64,000 nt of DNA, taken from the NCBI RefSeq assembly GCF_901933205.1, contig NC_044572.1, positions 76,877,465 through 76,941,464 on the forward strand. Reading direction: 5' to 3'. Position 1 is the stretch's first letter. The number at the start of each line of letters is the position of its first letter. Of the stretch, positions 50,401 to 62,597 are shown piece after piece. The notes beneath the pieces are model-generated. The model did no database searches and was not told the origin of the DNA. It was given only the letters and a program-made list of their open reading frames with translations. The stretch is from Camarhynchus parvulus. Its lineage: Eukaryota; Chordata; Aves; Passeriformes; Thraupidae. The position numbers were made by a program, and so were the translations under genes.

Positions 50401-50954
50401 GACAGAAATATTTCACTAGAGACATGATGAAAGAGAGGATTCATTAGCAAGAAACATCAATATACTTTTATAGCCTTAAAAAACAATCATAAAGAAGAAA
50501 GTGGGCTGTATTCTTGGCATAAACAAATGTATCCTTAACAGAAGAACACATCTAATTGTGTATAGTTTTAGATATATATGTAATATTTCTTAATTTAGAA
50601 ATCTTCAAAATCACACACCAAAAAAGACCAGACTAAAATGATACAGAGTTTTACAGAGTATGCCTGGCCTAAGTTCAGAATAGATTGATTTAAAAGACTG
50701 GAGCTGCAAGAACAGGTGGAAAGCATACTCACCGAGCTATGGTGTGACAAAAGGCCACATGTGTTATCAGAAATAGTTGTGTGTTGAGAAGCTCCAATAC
50801 TGTCATTGATACACTATCAAAGAAAAATAATACTAAAAGGTTGTAACATTCAAATGACAGAAATAATCATAATTCAGAGAAGGGTTGCACAGGACAGTAT
50901 CAGAATTGACTATTTACTTATCTACTAATCTGTGACGTATAGTTTTAAAGACCA
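44439..50954. other. Unassigned AT-rich non-coding sequence
   Basis: No gene recognised. A/C-rich low-complexity patches lie near 44755-44772 and 46115-46200. The piece at 47340-47580 is GC-richer than its surroundings and might be an old LTR, but I cannot match it to a family. Confidence 0.6.
46115..46200. repeat. A/C-rich low-complexity tract
   Basis: Runs of A alternate with AACC and AAACC words, roughly (AAACC)n between 46131 and 46158, flanked by poly(A) runs. The overlapping frames through it are Lys/Pro/Thr/Asn-rich low-complexity peptides and not genes. Confidence 0.85.
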
Positions 50955-51510
50955 TGTAGAGGGTTGACCTTGGCTGGCTTTAAGACCCATCTATTCTCAC
51001 TGCCCCTTCTTAACAGAAGAGGGGAAGAAAATAAGGTGGAAAAACTTGTGTTGGGATAAATTCAATTTAATAGAAAAGCAAAAGCTACACAAAGAAGCAA
51101 AGTAAAAAGATGAATTTATTCACTACATTCCACCAGTAGGCAAATCTCCAGCCATTTCCAGGAAAGCAGAACCTCAGTACACATTGCGTGCACATGCTAG
51201 GGAAGCATAAGTGATAACCAGTAGCTCCACTTTCTTTTTCTCAGCTTTCTTTGCTGAGCACAAGACCATGGGAATGTAGGAAATGTGTCCTTTGGTCAGC
51301 ATCTGCCAGTTGTGCTGAATCTGTACACTCCCAGCCTTTTGCCCACCCCCAGGGGGTGCAAAGAAAGCCTTGACACCATGCAACCACTGCTCAGCAGTAG
51401 CCAAAACACTGTGTGTTATCAACACCATCCCAGCCACAAAAGCAAAGCACAGAGCTTTATGCATTGCTATGATGACATAAACTCCATTGAAGCCAGGCAG
51501 ACAATCCCAG
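50955..51510 (-). mobile_element. Near-complete ERV LTR, minus orientation, probably solo
   Basis: The plus strand starts TGTAGAGGGTTGACCTTGGC. It continues with 'aggggaagaaaataaggtgg', 'gaatttattcactacattcc', 'tcagcatctgccagttgtgc', 'tgcccacccccaggggg', 'gcagtagccaaaacactg' and 'tgtgttatcaacacc', ending near 'actccattgaagccaggcag'. This is the antisense of an avian LTR family I recall: the sense strand starts near TGGCT...ATGGAGTT and has GGTGTTGATAACACA. The poly(A) signal is at 51115-51120 on the minus strand. The family's AATAAAAGC box seems changed to AAAGAAAGC near 51248. No coding region adjoins it. The 162-codon minus-strand frame at 51174-51662 is an LTR frame, not a protein gene. 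Confidence 0.8.
51115..51120 (-). terminator. AATAAA poly(A) signal of the LTR
   Basis: Canonical AATAAA on the minus strand, in the expected place towards the sense 3' end of the LTR. Confidence 0.55.
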
Positions 51511-54494
51511 GAGCACACAAGTGGACAGTGAGACAGCATGATCCAGGGGTTTAAAGGAGATAGATGCAATTGGTGTTGAAGAGCATTGTGCTGATATGCA
51601 TATATGCATATTGTGCTCAGATGCATACAAAAAAATGATATGTAATTGTCAAGAAGTAGCAAGAAAAAGGTATCTCCCTATACTCTTTTTCTGCCTTGTC
51701 ACCTTGAAATTTTCTGCCTTGTCACCTTGAAATTGCTTGGACTGGAGAGAAAGTGTGATATTGAGAGCTATCTCACTGCTTCTGCTCTTTTGCACAGGAA
51801 TCACAGCTGTGACAGCCTCAGTCAAGGTCAAAAAAATGAAAACTATTATTTCTCAGTAAAACATGTCCAATGTGAAAATTTAGAAAAATATTCAGCAGAT
51901 TAATTTTTTCTAGGTCTACCTGCAGCCTGAAGAAATATACTAAAGATCAAAACACATGAGCAACAAAGATGTCCAAAGTGAGTGCTCCAAAAGATAATGT
52001 TGTTGCTTGAGTATGTTGATTCTTTCCCCTCTTGCTTTTAAAATAAGCTGCCTTCAGGCTTAATCCTTATATATCAAAGAGAACAAACATAACAGAAATG
52101 TTTTAGGGAGAATTTTCACCCTTGAAGGTGTTATAAGGTGCTTGTTTCAAGGTCTGATTAAAAGCTTTTTTCAGACCAAGTTTATTTCAGGCTTGAAATG
52201 AACATGGAAATATTTACTACACTGGTTTATTTTCTTGGAAAATGGACATGTCTTCCCTGTCTTCAGGTCTTTGCGGTCTGGGGACTGTGAGTGAGTCTGG
52301 GCCACTCTTGCACCTCTGCATCTCAAGATCTCTCTTGGTCTTTGATAGACACTTTGGGGGATAAATAGAGGAAATCCAACTCACCCACTAATCTCAGCAT
52401 TAGAAAAGAAACGCCTGTGAAGACAGTCCAACAGTTTCTTATAAATTCTAAGGACCACTCTGTTCTTGCAGAAGTCTTTTTCTTTCCTTTCCAGAGTTTC
52501 TTTCCTATATGTGTGCAAGCAATTGCTAAGAAATCAAATCAATTAGGAGCTAATTTTCAACATTTCCAAAACCCCTTGATCTCAACCCCTCCTGTGGAAT
52601 TATGGATATGCAATTCATCTGGTTCACTCCCAGACACTGGGTTCCAGCCTCTTTCAGAGGATGCCTTCTGTCAGGCCAGGTTCTGAAGACATCAAAGGTC
52701 CCTGCTCACCTAAGGAACTGTATAAATGAGCCTACCCTGTCCCTTACAACTGTGTTCATCTTCTTATATTTATCAGAAATCACACAGGGTAGCTAAACAG
52801 GGCTTCCCATTCCTCTGGATAGGATAGGTGATTCTAACCCTTTACAAGGCATTTGCTGATCTATGTCCTCTTAAAGAATGTGAGAAGTTATCTCCTGCTG
52901 CCTGTTTTTCCAAGAGTCCAACTGTCATTGCCAGGTAGATCCAAATGAAAAATGTAATGCATTCTTCCATGTGCCCCTCAAACCTGAGATGAGTATCCAT
53001 TAATATCTGCATGGGTAACTTTGAATTTCCCTGCAAAAATTCACCTAATCCCTATCCAGAAAACTGGGGGAAAAAAAAAGAAACTAAAAAAGGTAACTTA
53101 TCCACTGCTTGGGGCATTGCAGTCTGCCTTCTCTCACCCCCAACTTTGATGCCTTCTTTTCTTTCCCACAGGTTCTTGCATCTCTTACTTCATAACTCAT
53201 TTGAGGTCAATCTGCAGCTTTGTTCTTGTGTTCCTATAGCACACAGTGAAGTGGCATCTCAGCGCACACAAAGGATTTGCAGAGGAAAGGGTAATACAGA
53301 ATTCTTACGGAATAATTTGCTAGAAAGTCTGCAGAGGCATCATCACCCAGTTTTGGGAACAAAGCAGTAGTGGAGGAAGAGTCACAGTGGAAGGTCTTGT
53401 ACTCCACCCTGGCTGCCAAAAGTGCTCATAGAAAGTTTATCGCAAATGGTGCTGAGGGCATAGTCTAGTTTTTGGGTGGGTTTTTTTTGTTGGGTTTTTT
53501 ATTATTATTATTAAAGGTATCAAGCTGACTGCAAGTCAAACTAGACTTTAAAATCTCTGACTCCATTGCTCATTATAGTGTTTGTATAGTCTCCTCACAA
53601 ATCATAAAATAACAGGGTCAATAAAGAGAAATCAGGTAAGTCTACAGCCTCTCATTTCTCATTTAATGGGATTTTTTGTGTGCTTCAGCTTTCAAAAGCA
53701 TACTCATTTTTAATTCTAGCAACAGTTTGCAATTCATAATCTTTTTACAAATACTCTGGTTGTTATTTTCGATCTTGATTAAAATAAATCTGTGTGATTC
53801 TGAGCCTTTTTCTTCACCTTCAGTTCCCTTACAGAGTCTTTTTTAAACTTTCTAGGCGTGAAGTGTGGCAAATGTTGGCGTCTTCTGTTTGCATAGTGAG
53901 GGAAAAGAACAATGAACAGCATGCTAAAAACGGAAAGAAATAAAAACATCTTATTACCTAGGCTGCAAATACATAAGGCAGGTTAATAGAACAGACTGGA
54001 GAGTGTCTCTTTTTTACATTTTCCTTGTGTAAGAGGAACAACAAAGAGGGAATTACTGAGTGGAAAAGTTAAGCAAATGAAACAGTAGCAATATTTTGTA
54101 AACATGAGTTACATTCATATTTGTAAACAGTTAGAGTCCAAGATTTTTTTTTCCCTAAAAAAAGGGCAGTAACAGCTCCCTAAGAATTAAGCAGGTTTTG
54201 TGCTATCATTCTGTGTGACATTTGTACTAAATTACTGAGACCACAAAAAACCTCGCTGGTAGTTATAGTCTACTTAGAGTCATAGACACTGGAGTTATGC
54301 ATATTATTCAGTCTTTTAGAAAGGTAATCATCAGTTTACCTATTTTTAAATCTACAAAGCCTCCATACCAGTATCTAACACTGAACATCATGGTAGGAAT
54401 TTTTCTGCTGAATTATAAAAAATATTCAAAAGGCTCATTCCCGAATGTTTACCACACTATAAATGTATGGTATCAAGACACTGACTGGGCATCA
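51511..54494. other. Unassigned non-coding sequence
   Basis: Apart from the 23-bp duplication at 51687-51734 and a T-rich tract near 53478-53515, I see no gene or recognised repeat. Open frames such as 53011-53370 (119 codons) carry no domain. Confidence 0.6.
51687..51734. repeat. Perfect 23-bp tandem duplication
   Basis: TTTTCTGCCTTGTCACCTTG followed by AAA is present at 51687 and again at 51710. Matches are continuous over 25 positions at period 23, giving about 2.1 copies without mismatch. Confidence 0.95.
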
Positions 54495-54730
54495 TGTCGG
54501 CGTGCCAACGAATTGCCCAGCTAGTGCCACAGCACTCCAGCGACTTCTTCTGACAGCCGTGTAGCTGACCGGCGCAAGGCGCGCTTACATCTGCCCAGAC
54601 TGAGCCCTTCCCGGCGAATGGGGAAGGCTGCCTCAGCCTGTGCCCGAAGATCTTTGCAATGCTTGGCTCCGAAGAAACAAGTCGCAGGAAGGACGGCAAG
54701 GAGGCAAGGCAGGTCTCAGCTGCAGGGGTT

Positions 54731-54736
54731 TTTATT
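54731..54736 (-). terminator. AATAAA poly(A) signal of the solo LTR
   Basis: Canonical AATAAA on the minus strand, followed by A-rich and then T/G-containing sequence. The distance from the TATA box implies a short R region. Confidence 0.65.
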
Positions 54737-54804
54737 AAGGGTGGAGTACTACATGTTCCAGCGGCAGCTACAGGTACCTACCCCGAGGTCAGGGACTGAG
54801 GCAA

Positions 54805-54813
54805 CTTATAAAG
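54805..54813 (-). promoter_or_regulatory. TATA box of the solo LTR
   Basis: On the minus strand CTTTATAAG, in a GC-rich setting and about 70 bp upstream of the poly(A) signal. It could start antisense transcripts that run towards lower coordinates. Confidence 0.65.
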
Positions 54814-55269
54814 GGTGGCTATGGGGCGGTACACCCCGTCCCTTAGCCAATAACATAACAGCCTGGCATGACAAGCAGAACAAAACACCAATCTAAAGTG
54901 GAGCATGGGAGGGATTACAGATTCCTGCCCAATCACCCTCTGCTCAGGGTAGAAGATTCCGGCACTTGGGAAGGGGACAGAGGGTAACTGGCAGGTAGGT
55001 TGGCATAGCAACAAAGAGGGGGGGTGGTCGGGAGGTAGTCATGGTAACTAAGGAGGGGACTGGGGAGTGACATAACATTGGCAACAAAAAGGCGGGAGTA
55101 ACTAAGCAACCAAATGACAGACAGGGGCAGACTGGAGAAGAAATGGGGGGAGAACTTGGGGCCAGCACCATTTTAAGTACTGAACAGGAACAAATCCAGA
55201 TTAATATTAAAACACACGGGAGACCCAACAGTGAACCAGAATGCGAACCCAACAGCATGCGCCGCAACA

Positions 55270-56173
55270 GGATCACAGAACAAGATTTATTTTGAAAATA
55301 CCACAAAACTTATTTCTACCAATCTAAATTTATATTTATTATAGCATGTGATACTGTGTGCCGTGTAAAGAACATCAGACCATGCTTCCTTGCATAATAA
55401 TGCAGGATTGCTCTAGGTGTAAAATGGAAGCGAGGTAGAGAGCCGCCATCCTAATATCACCACCGCTCTATATTTTGACTGTTTTAGTTCTTCTGATGAA
55501 AATATTTCCTAATTAATAAATGTGACTGCAGATTGATTTCTTTGAATACCTCAGATAGTAATTCAAGCCAAATTGTGTTAGTATTTATAAAAAAATAAAT
55601 AAGTTTTAGAGACTGTTGAGATAATAAGGTGCACAATTGTCTACCAGATTTCTTTAGTGAACCACTGAATTACACCATAGCTACCAATTTTCATCCCTCT
55701 GTAAAATTCAAATATTTAGGTCTTTTAACAGGTTCAAATAATAATTTGAGTCTACCATAAGCCAAGTAAGATCATCACTATCAAACACAGAATTTCACTC
55801 CAATATTGTTCAACCATGAGGCTGAAAGGGGAATAGAAACCAGAAACATAGCTATAATATTGTTTCTGTATTCGTCGTTATTTTTTGAACACTAAGAAAC
55901 AGTATTGGGAAAGAAAACAGAAAAATTATGTGAAACAATAAATGATAGCTTTTGGAAATTCAAAGAAAATATCATATTACAAGACACTTAAAGGTTCTGT
56001 TTATTGAAAAAGCTTAAAACAAGATGCAGAGAATGGTTTGGTTGCCATGTTTCCAACAACTTTACAACACACTATTCCAGGAGATGCAAAAGTTCTTAAA
56101 CCAATAGATATGTTTATAATAGGTATCAAAAATTTGAATTTGAAAGTCACACATAAATAAGAAAAATGAAAGG
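55270..56173. other. Unassigned non-coding sequence
   Basis: AT-rich, with no gene or recognised repeat. A small CpG-containing patch sits near 55430-55470. Confidence 0.6.
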
Positions 56174-56270
56174 TAGTATTAGTATTAGTATTAGTATTAG
56201 TATTAGTATTAGTATTAGTATTAGTATTAGTATTAGTATTAGTATTAGTACTAGTATTAGTATTAGTATT
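56174..56270. repeat. (TTAGTA)n hexanucleotide array, about 16 copies
   Basis: Unbroken TAGTAT/TTAGTA units run from 56174 to about 56270, with a single substitution at 56251 (ACTAG in place of ATTAG), and then a short T run. Near-purity suggests an active, length-variable microsatellite. The unit differs from the vertebrate telomere repeat TTAGGG at two positions. Confidence 0.97.
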
Positions 56271-56625
56271 TTTTTAAGATGACTGATTATTGATTAGTCA
56301 AAGAAATATAACATTTTCAAAGATTTAGTGCTTTAGGGAAAATAATACATCAAATACAAATCATTAGACTCAGTACAGGAATAACAGCGCAAAATATAGC
56401 ATTTCACTTACATGATTTGATGATTCTTGGCATCAGGATATAAAAAGATGTAAGATGTAGCAAGTTACTAAATGTTCATGGAGTGTTTTCAACAGAAAAT
56501 TCTCTCTAAAAAGGGTTCAGAGTAAATGATTCTTCAGGGCCACATAACAGTGATTTATTATTACAATGCAAAAAAAGATCTCAAGTGCTTTAACACAAAA
56601 ATCTTCCAGCTCTGTATCACTGTGT
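56271..56625. other. Unassigned non-coding sequence
   Basis: No gene signal. The last part may be diverged CR1 body joined to the CR1 end at 56626-56711, but I cannot follow it. Confidence 0.5.
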
Positions 56626-56711
56626 TAGAAGGTGTCCTTGTCCATGGTGGGGGGATTGGAATAAGATGTGATTTAAGGTCTCAAACCATTGTATGATTCT
56701 ATGATTCTATG
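56626..56711 (+). mobile_element. CR1 LINE 3' end, plus orientation
   Basis: The sequence 'aaggtgtccttgtccatgg', then 'ggggggattgga', then 'aaggtctcaaacc', then 'attgtatgattctatgattctatg' reproduces the last 85 bp of CR1, including three copies of the terminal octamer. This is a short 5'-truncated insertion. Confidence 0.9.
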
Positions 56712-57058
56712 TCTCAAGATACCCTAAAAGAAGCTTGATCATAGATTTCTACAGGTTATATTCAGCAGTGTATTTAGATTTTCAACAAAAATTTACATTA
56801 CTTTCTTCCCCTAAAATGAACTAAAAATATGATAGTGGTATGATCTCAATCCTAGAGTCAGAGAAAATTATTCTTATGCTAGCCAATACTTTGAAGAAGG
56901 ATCAATACCGTTTTGCAAAGTAATTTTAAAATCACTCATTAGATTATATCTATATATCCTATTAAAAAACCAAATATTACTATCATTAAAGAGAATCAAT
57001 AGTAATTTTAGATGAACTGCAGATTAATAGCTAGCTATGTGACCAATGCAGCAGATTT

Positions 57059-57082
57059 TTGTCTATGCCAATGCATAGACAA
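57059..57082. repeat. Inverted repeat: 10-bp arms, 4-nt loop
   Basis: TTGTCTATGC (57059-57068) is exactly complementary to GCATAGACAA (57073-57082) around CAAT. Confidence 0.9.
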
Positions 57083-60000
57083 GATTTACACACACTATAC
57101 ATAATAATATTGTGTTAGGAGCAGACAATCAAGAAAAAAGGTGTTTCTTATTTGGATTCTGGTGTTTTACATTCACTTTTTCAAGTCCATATGTGGTCAT
57201 CTACTTACAGAAGACTTTTGTAAGAACCTTCTATCCTATTGTCTCAGTCAGTGACCTTTTCATTCAAGGCAGAAGCTGCTCCCTTACATTAGGATGACTC
57301 CCTTTACCCAGCACCAATGAATACACCTTTTTGAACCACAGATGAATTCAGTATTGTAACTATAACTTTTCTTTGTTTCCCAACATGTTGGAGCTCACAT
57401 GCTGCATTTTAAAAGGAAAGAGAAGCAAACAGGATTACCCCACAGAATACCATTGCCAGGAGAAGTCTCTTTCAACAGGAGGGCTACCACTTATTTAACC
57501 CTTTCTCACTTTGATTTAGTAAATATGTACTAGACTTTATAAAAACTGCACCTGCTTGTACGCCACCAGCTATCCCAGTGCCTTAGGCTTCTTTACCTTC
57601 TTTACCTTCTTTTTCCTCAGTTCCTTTGAGCTTCAATCTCTCTGATCTCAGTTTGGATGAAGAGAACTGGTTTTTTTCTTTAATATTGTGCCCCCCACAG
57701 TGAAGCCTGTTTTCATTTGATTTTTTAAAGCTGCCTGGTTTAACACTGTATTTTCCAAATATGTTATAGATCCTCCCATAAGGATTGGGAGAACAAATGG
57801 TCGTTAAAAATTCCCTTTCCCTTTACTCTTCTCCTTGTTCACCCTGTCAGATCCCTGTCTTCTTTATGACTGTAGTTATGTTGCTGCTTCCTGCTGTTTC
57901 TGAGCTGCCCTCTCTGACATGGAGCTTATGTCAGCAGCCTTAGATGCCCAAAATCAGTGTCTCTGCTTTCCCAACCTGTTAGTTGTTTGAAATACCACCT
58001 CCTTCAAATCTCCACTTGTCTGTGGGTGCTTGAGGCTGCTCAATAGTTAGCTGCTTTAATTACACATCCTGAATATATTCTTTGTTTCTATAATTAGCCC
58101 TGTAATGTTAGAATAGTTACAAGACGAGCCACATTTCCTTCTCTATAATTTTGATGAAAAAATTAGGGCAAAATATAAGCAATATTTACTTGTATTCATT
58201 TGAGCATTTCAGTCTTATGCATCTTATTGCTAAATGTCTTCACATGGTTTTGCTAAACACAGAGCTACTGGGCAGGGAATAATAAAAATGGTAAAAATAA
58301 GTTTAAACAATAATTTCTTCTTAGCTCCAAATTTAGAGGTAAAATATATTTCATTTCCCCCAACACTTCATCCCTTCCAACACTTTCATAACTCACTTTC
58401 TAGCCCAGATGTTGACTTCCATAATCCTGAGAAAAGCACATTCCCCTACTCCAGCAATGCCCTCCTTTTTTATCTTTTTATATGTTTCATAATCAAGTAT
58501 CCACAAAATATCAGCACAGAGTCCATTTTAAATAACTTTGTCCTTCTGCAAGCACCAAATAAATTATAAGGCACATTCAGCTGGATCTGGATTTGTCAGA
58601 TGCATAGGGCAGCTCACACCTTCCTCAAGGTACTGAGTGCAGAACACACAGGACTTGTGTCCCAGTCACACATTGAGAGTAAGGCTGATACGCATTGCAG
58701 CTGTAGGCACACCAGCTGGATATGTTCAATGAAGTTAAAATTTTGCTTTTCACTTAGAAAAATATGCAAATTCGAAGAAAAAATATTACAAAGCAGTATT
58801 CTTTTTTTCTCCCCCTTGCCTCACGTATTGAGCTGACAGACAGTGTGTGTCCCCTCTCTGTAGTGTCATTTTTCCACTGGTGCCTAGCCTAAATTTTCAT
58901 TTGGCAAAGCATTTAGATTGCTTCTTCCATTTTATTGTGATATTGATTCGGACAATAGAAATTAACTTCACAATGCGCTGAAAGACAAGCCTTCTACTTA
59001 GGTGATAATACCACAGTAGCAAAGGTAACTTTGTGGTTAAGTTACTCAACAATGTTTTAAAAGATTTTGATTCAGTTTCTGGCTCTGACACAGCCTTGTG
59101 TGTCTCTGAGCTAGATATATCTATATCTGAGCTATACACATGTTTAACTTGCAGTTTGGATAATTTCTCTGAGTTTTTTGGAAGTGTACACATGTATAAC
59201 ATTATAAAAATGCAAGCTTGAGAAATCTAGATAAGATTTTGCTTGGTATTAGCAAATGGGGATAAAGATCCCATTACAGCTTATATGTACTAACTTATTT
59301 TTAAATATATGTACTACTTTGATCTCAATTCTGTATCAATAAATGTTGTTTGTTTGTTTAATATTAATGCTAAAAGCACACTTTTAACATTACACCAAAT
59401 CAAAAATAAAAAAATCTGAAGACTCCACATCTCTCCAGTGCCTTGCTATCCTTATGATCAAAACATTTGACTTCCCTGTTTGCTTTAATGCTATTCCCAT
59501 GCCCTACACTTTGTCCTGACAGTCCTGTGTACAGAGAAACTTCTATTCTTGTCCTCTCTGCCACACACTTCCACGTTCTGCTTCCTCCAAACCTTAAGCA
59601 TGTTTAAGTTTTATCCACCTTGTGACCAACAAGGCACACTTTAATTCTTTACAATATTTGTGAGTTTAATCCAAATTTAGACAGAAAAAAAGCATCACCA
59701 ATACCATCACCACCACCAAAAAAAAATCAACCATACCAAAAAACACTTGTCCAAAACAAGAAAAAAAAATCCAGAAGAGCTTTGTAGATCTAGAAATGTA
59801 TTTCTATTCATAATATGCAATTAAATATTGCCATTGCCAAAACGCAATTATATTTTGAAGACATTTGTGTCTTGATAAAACTGCTCTTCAGACCCTACAA
59901 TTCTCATCCAAAGTGAATCTCTTTTCTCATTTTGGATTTGCTATTGTCAATATGCCCTTCAGGATTTACTTTTATTTTTCCAGTGTTTCCTTCTAGTGAA

Positions 60001-60370
60001 AGAAAGCATAGAGAGGCTGTGATTTTGCAGATCATCCTGCATAGGATAAACTCTAAGTTGTTCCTGTGAACTTCAAGTGACAAATAATACATACTATTAC
60101 TTCTGTGCTTAATATTAAGCTCCCTTGAAAGTTTTTGACAAGGTAGAAGTGATTTATCTTCATCTTGGTTTCTTAGTTAAATATCTTGACACATATATTT
60201 AAAAATCAGTTATTTTCAAATCAAAGTACACCAACTTAAATGTTCCTTATTGAACCTTCAAAAACAAGCGTGTGATTCCTCACTCAGCTAATACAACTAC
60301 TCAAACAATATTTTATTCTGTCAAGTTCCTCTTCTATTTGATAAAAGATGTAATATATATATATTTATCA

Positions 60371-60410
60371 TTTAATTTTCTATGAATTAGTTTAATTTTC
60401 TATAAATTAG
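60371..60410. repeat. 20-bp tandem duplication with one mismatch
   Basis: TTTAATTTTCTATGAATTAG at 60371-60390 is followed directly by TTTAATTTTCTATAAATTAG at 60391-60410. Confidence 0.95.
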
Positions 60411-61706
60411 AAGCTTCATGTTACTCATGTTGAAAGTTACAACGATATAAATAGATCTGCATTTTAACTCTTACATGCTTAAAAACTGTTTTGTTCAGAA
60501 AGAGATAATCAATATATTTTATTCTGACAATAATTATAGTTATATATAAATAATATATCTATTAATAATAATACATATTAAAATATACTGTCTGTTATGG
60601 TATGTATGTGTATTCAGTATATTATTATGTGGGTGAGGGAGGTACTGTAAGGCAGGTATATCATTAAACTAAGATACTTAATGAAAGTAGTATGTGTAAA
60701 CCCCTCAGCCAACATTCCTCTGAAATGTTTGTGTGACAGGAAACATTCTGATTTGGAAGTTTAGGTGCCCAAGAGGAATCAAAATTCATCTTCTGGCTGA
60801 GACAGAAGAGAAACACAAAGGCAAGAGAAGGACTAAATCCAATTTGAGCTCTTACTGCGGGAGTTGGAACAAAAGTACCAGGCTGTCTTCTTCAAAGTAT
60901 TGCAAATGGTGTAATCATGAAAATGCAGCAACTGATCAATAGTGAGGACCTGAAGTCAATTTATGCAAGATGCTATCCAGTTTAGATTTAATGTATAATC
61001 ATGAAATGTTAAAGCTCAAACACTTATCCCCAAATTGTGATCAATCAAATAATTGTTCCTTCAAAATTTTATGTCTAATAAAATGTCTCTTTATGTCTCT
61101 TTGTCTAAGGCAGGCTAATTTTTCCTATCATCTGCCAGTTTTTCCCATGAGTTTATTTATGTGATTAAATTGAAATGTTTAAAGGGACATCACTGCTTCT
61201 AGTGTAGCTGTTCCAATATCAAATGATGTAGTCAGGGGGTGAGGGAAAAATGCTGCACCATCAGTCACTTCCATAGCCAAACTACTTATTGCTAAAACAT
61301 GATTGTCTACAGTTAGACCCATAAAACTGTGTGATACACATTGAAGTGCAGGCTGAATTTCAAGTATAATAGAAAACTGCTGTTTCTGCAGATTTCAACA
61401 GGATGTACAGAGAGAGCAGTCCTTTATCTACAGCAGTTTACAAGCTTTAAAGGGAGCAAAGACAAAGCCTAACAGAAAGGATGGTAGCCTGATATGGAAC
61501 ACATTAATATAGATTCAAAAGCTTACATTGGACACAAAATTGTTGTAACTTGGATGCTGAGGACAAAGACAGGCCAGGATGTGTGTTGAAAAAAAATCTG
61601 TGCAACAGTAGCAAAAAGAGGAATATACTCAGAAAAAAAAATACACAGAGATGGAAAAAGAACAAAACCTTTTTGTTGCTTTTATTTTTTTTTAATTTCA
61701 TTCCTA

Positions 61707-61887
61707 CTGAACGTGCTGGAGCAGACTGCCCTGAGAAGTTGTGCTGCCTCCCTCCCTGGAGATATTTAATACCTCTCTGGATGCAGTTCTGCTCCATGTG
61801 CTCTGTGATGGCCCTGCTTGAGCAGAGGCTGGACCAGATGACCCACTGTGGTCCCTTCCAACTGACCCATTCTGTGATATTGTGATG
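61707..61887 (+). mobile_element. CR1 LINE 3' end, plus orientation, about 180 bp
   Basis: Sense CR1 words appear in order: 'gagcagactgccctgagaag', 'ccctggagatatttaatacc', 'tctggatgcagttctgct', 'tggccctgcttgagcagagg', 'ctggaccagatgaccc', 'ggtcccttccaactg', 'cattctgtgatattgtgatg'. The 3' terminal repeat is of the ATTCTGTG type, unlike the ATTCTATG type at 56626-56711, so the two belong to different CR1 subgroups. The 5' end is truncated next to a T-rich run. Confidence 0.9.
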
Positions 61888-62597
61888 ATTTTTGCTGTCT
61901 TGTCTATGTGCTTATTCTGACATTTCGTCAAGATACCAGAGTGTTTGCTGAAGGAAGTCACCACTTCAGTCTGGCAATTTTGCTGTGTAGTTTTGGTTGC
62001 TATCAAGTGTTATTTTGGCCTCTGTTCTCCAAACACCTCTCTTCTTTCCAATGAAGTCCTTCAATGTTTTTCCAGGATGGTCAATTTTTTTCTTTTGGTT
62101 ATGAACTTCACATACCTGTCTCAAAATTGATACTGCAAAGATTTTTGTATAGGAACTGTTCAGTCCAGCTACTAGAATTTCAATGACTGTATATCCTGTT
62201 ATAACTTTAAAAAGTCCATCTGAATTCCAGGATTCATGTTTTAACTGATTTGACGACATTTTTGCGCCCTTTCTTCATTTTCTGATTGTGTGTCAGTAAA
62301 CAGAGAAATTGCTTAAAAAGAAAATCAAACTTCATATTAAAAAAGAGATCAGAAGTCAAGTTGATATCTACTTTTATGAAAAATATCAGTCTCTAACTGT
62401 CTTACAAGTTTTGCTCTATAAATATTGAGACTACCAGCTTGTGCTCTCAGCCTTTATGCAAAGGCTATTTCTGTGGCCATTGAATCTTGTCAAACTTCAG
62501 CAGATGAAAATTCCAGCATACCTAAGATTTAGAGGGTAATTCCCATTTTTACCTGGCTGATAAATAAGAGAAAATGTTCTTTCTGCATGGTCTCTTT
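61888..62597. other. Unassigned non-coding sequence
   Basis: No gene or recognised repeat. A minus-strand 97-codon frame at 61966-62259 shows no domain. Confidence 0.6.

Larger units (their letters stand above)
54495..55269 (-). mobile_element. Well-preserved solo ERV LTR, minus orientation, about 775 bp
   Basis: A sharply bounded GC- and CpG-rich block lies in AT-rich DNA. On the plus strand it begins TGTCGGCGTGCC and ends GCGCCGCAACA, so the sense strand begins TGTTGC and ends CGACA, the TG...CA form of retroviral LTRs. The flanks GCATCA (54489-54494) and GGATCA (55270-55275) agree at 5 of 6 bases, consistent with a 6-bp target duplication carrying one change. Sense order is U3 (about 455 bp), TATA (54813-54805), AATAAA (54736-54731), U5 (about 235 bp). 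No primer-binding site, gag, pol or env adjoins, so it is a solo LTR left by recombination. Retained CpGs suggest it is younger than the other LTRs here. I cannot name the family. Confidence 0.8.
56712..61706. other. Unassigned AT-rich non-coding sequence
   Basis: No gene recognised. It contains a 10-bp-arm hairpin at 57059-57082, a CT-rich run near 57590-57622, A-rich patches near 59700-59770, the 20-bp duplication at 60371-60410 and a strongly AT-rich stretch at 60530-60600. Confidence 0.6.

Noticed and set aside
51335..51360. CTCF-like site in the LTR (CCCCCAGGGGGTGC)
   Set aside because: It is only a loose match to the CTCF core, and this motif is part of the normal LTR sequence.
51174..51662. 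162-codon minus-strand open frame
   Set aside because: It lies mostly inside the LTR at 50955-51510, a non-coding regulatory repeat. No viral protein similarity is visible.
6640..55269. Strand bias of LTRs as evidence for a plus-strand host gene
   Set aside because: Four LTR pieces are on the minus strand, but the piece at 38415-38535 is on the plus strand. The sample is too small to infer a host intron.
56174..56270. Interstitial telomeric sequence
   Set aside because: The unit is TTAGTA throughout and no TTAGGG unit is present, so a telomere origin is not supported.
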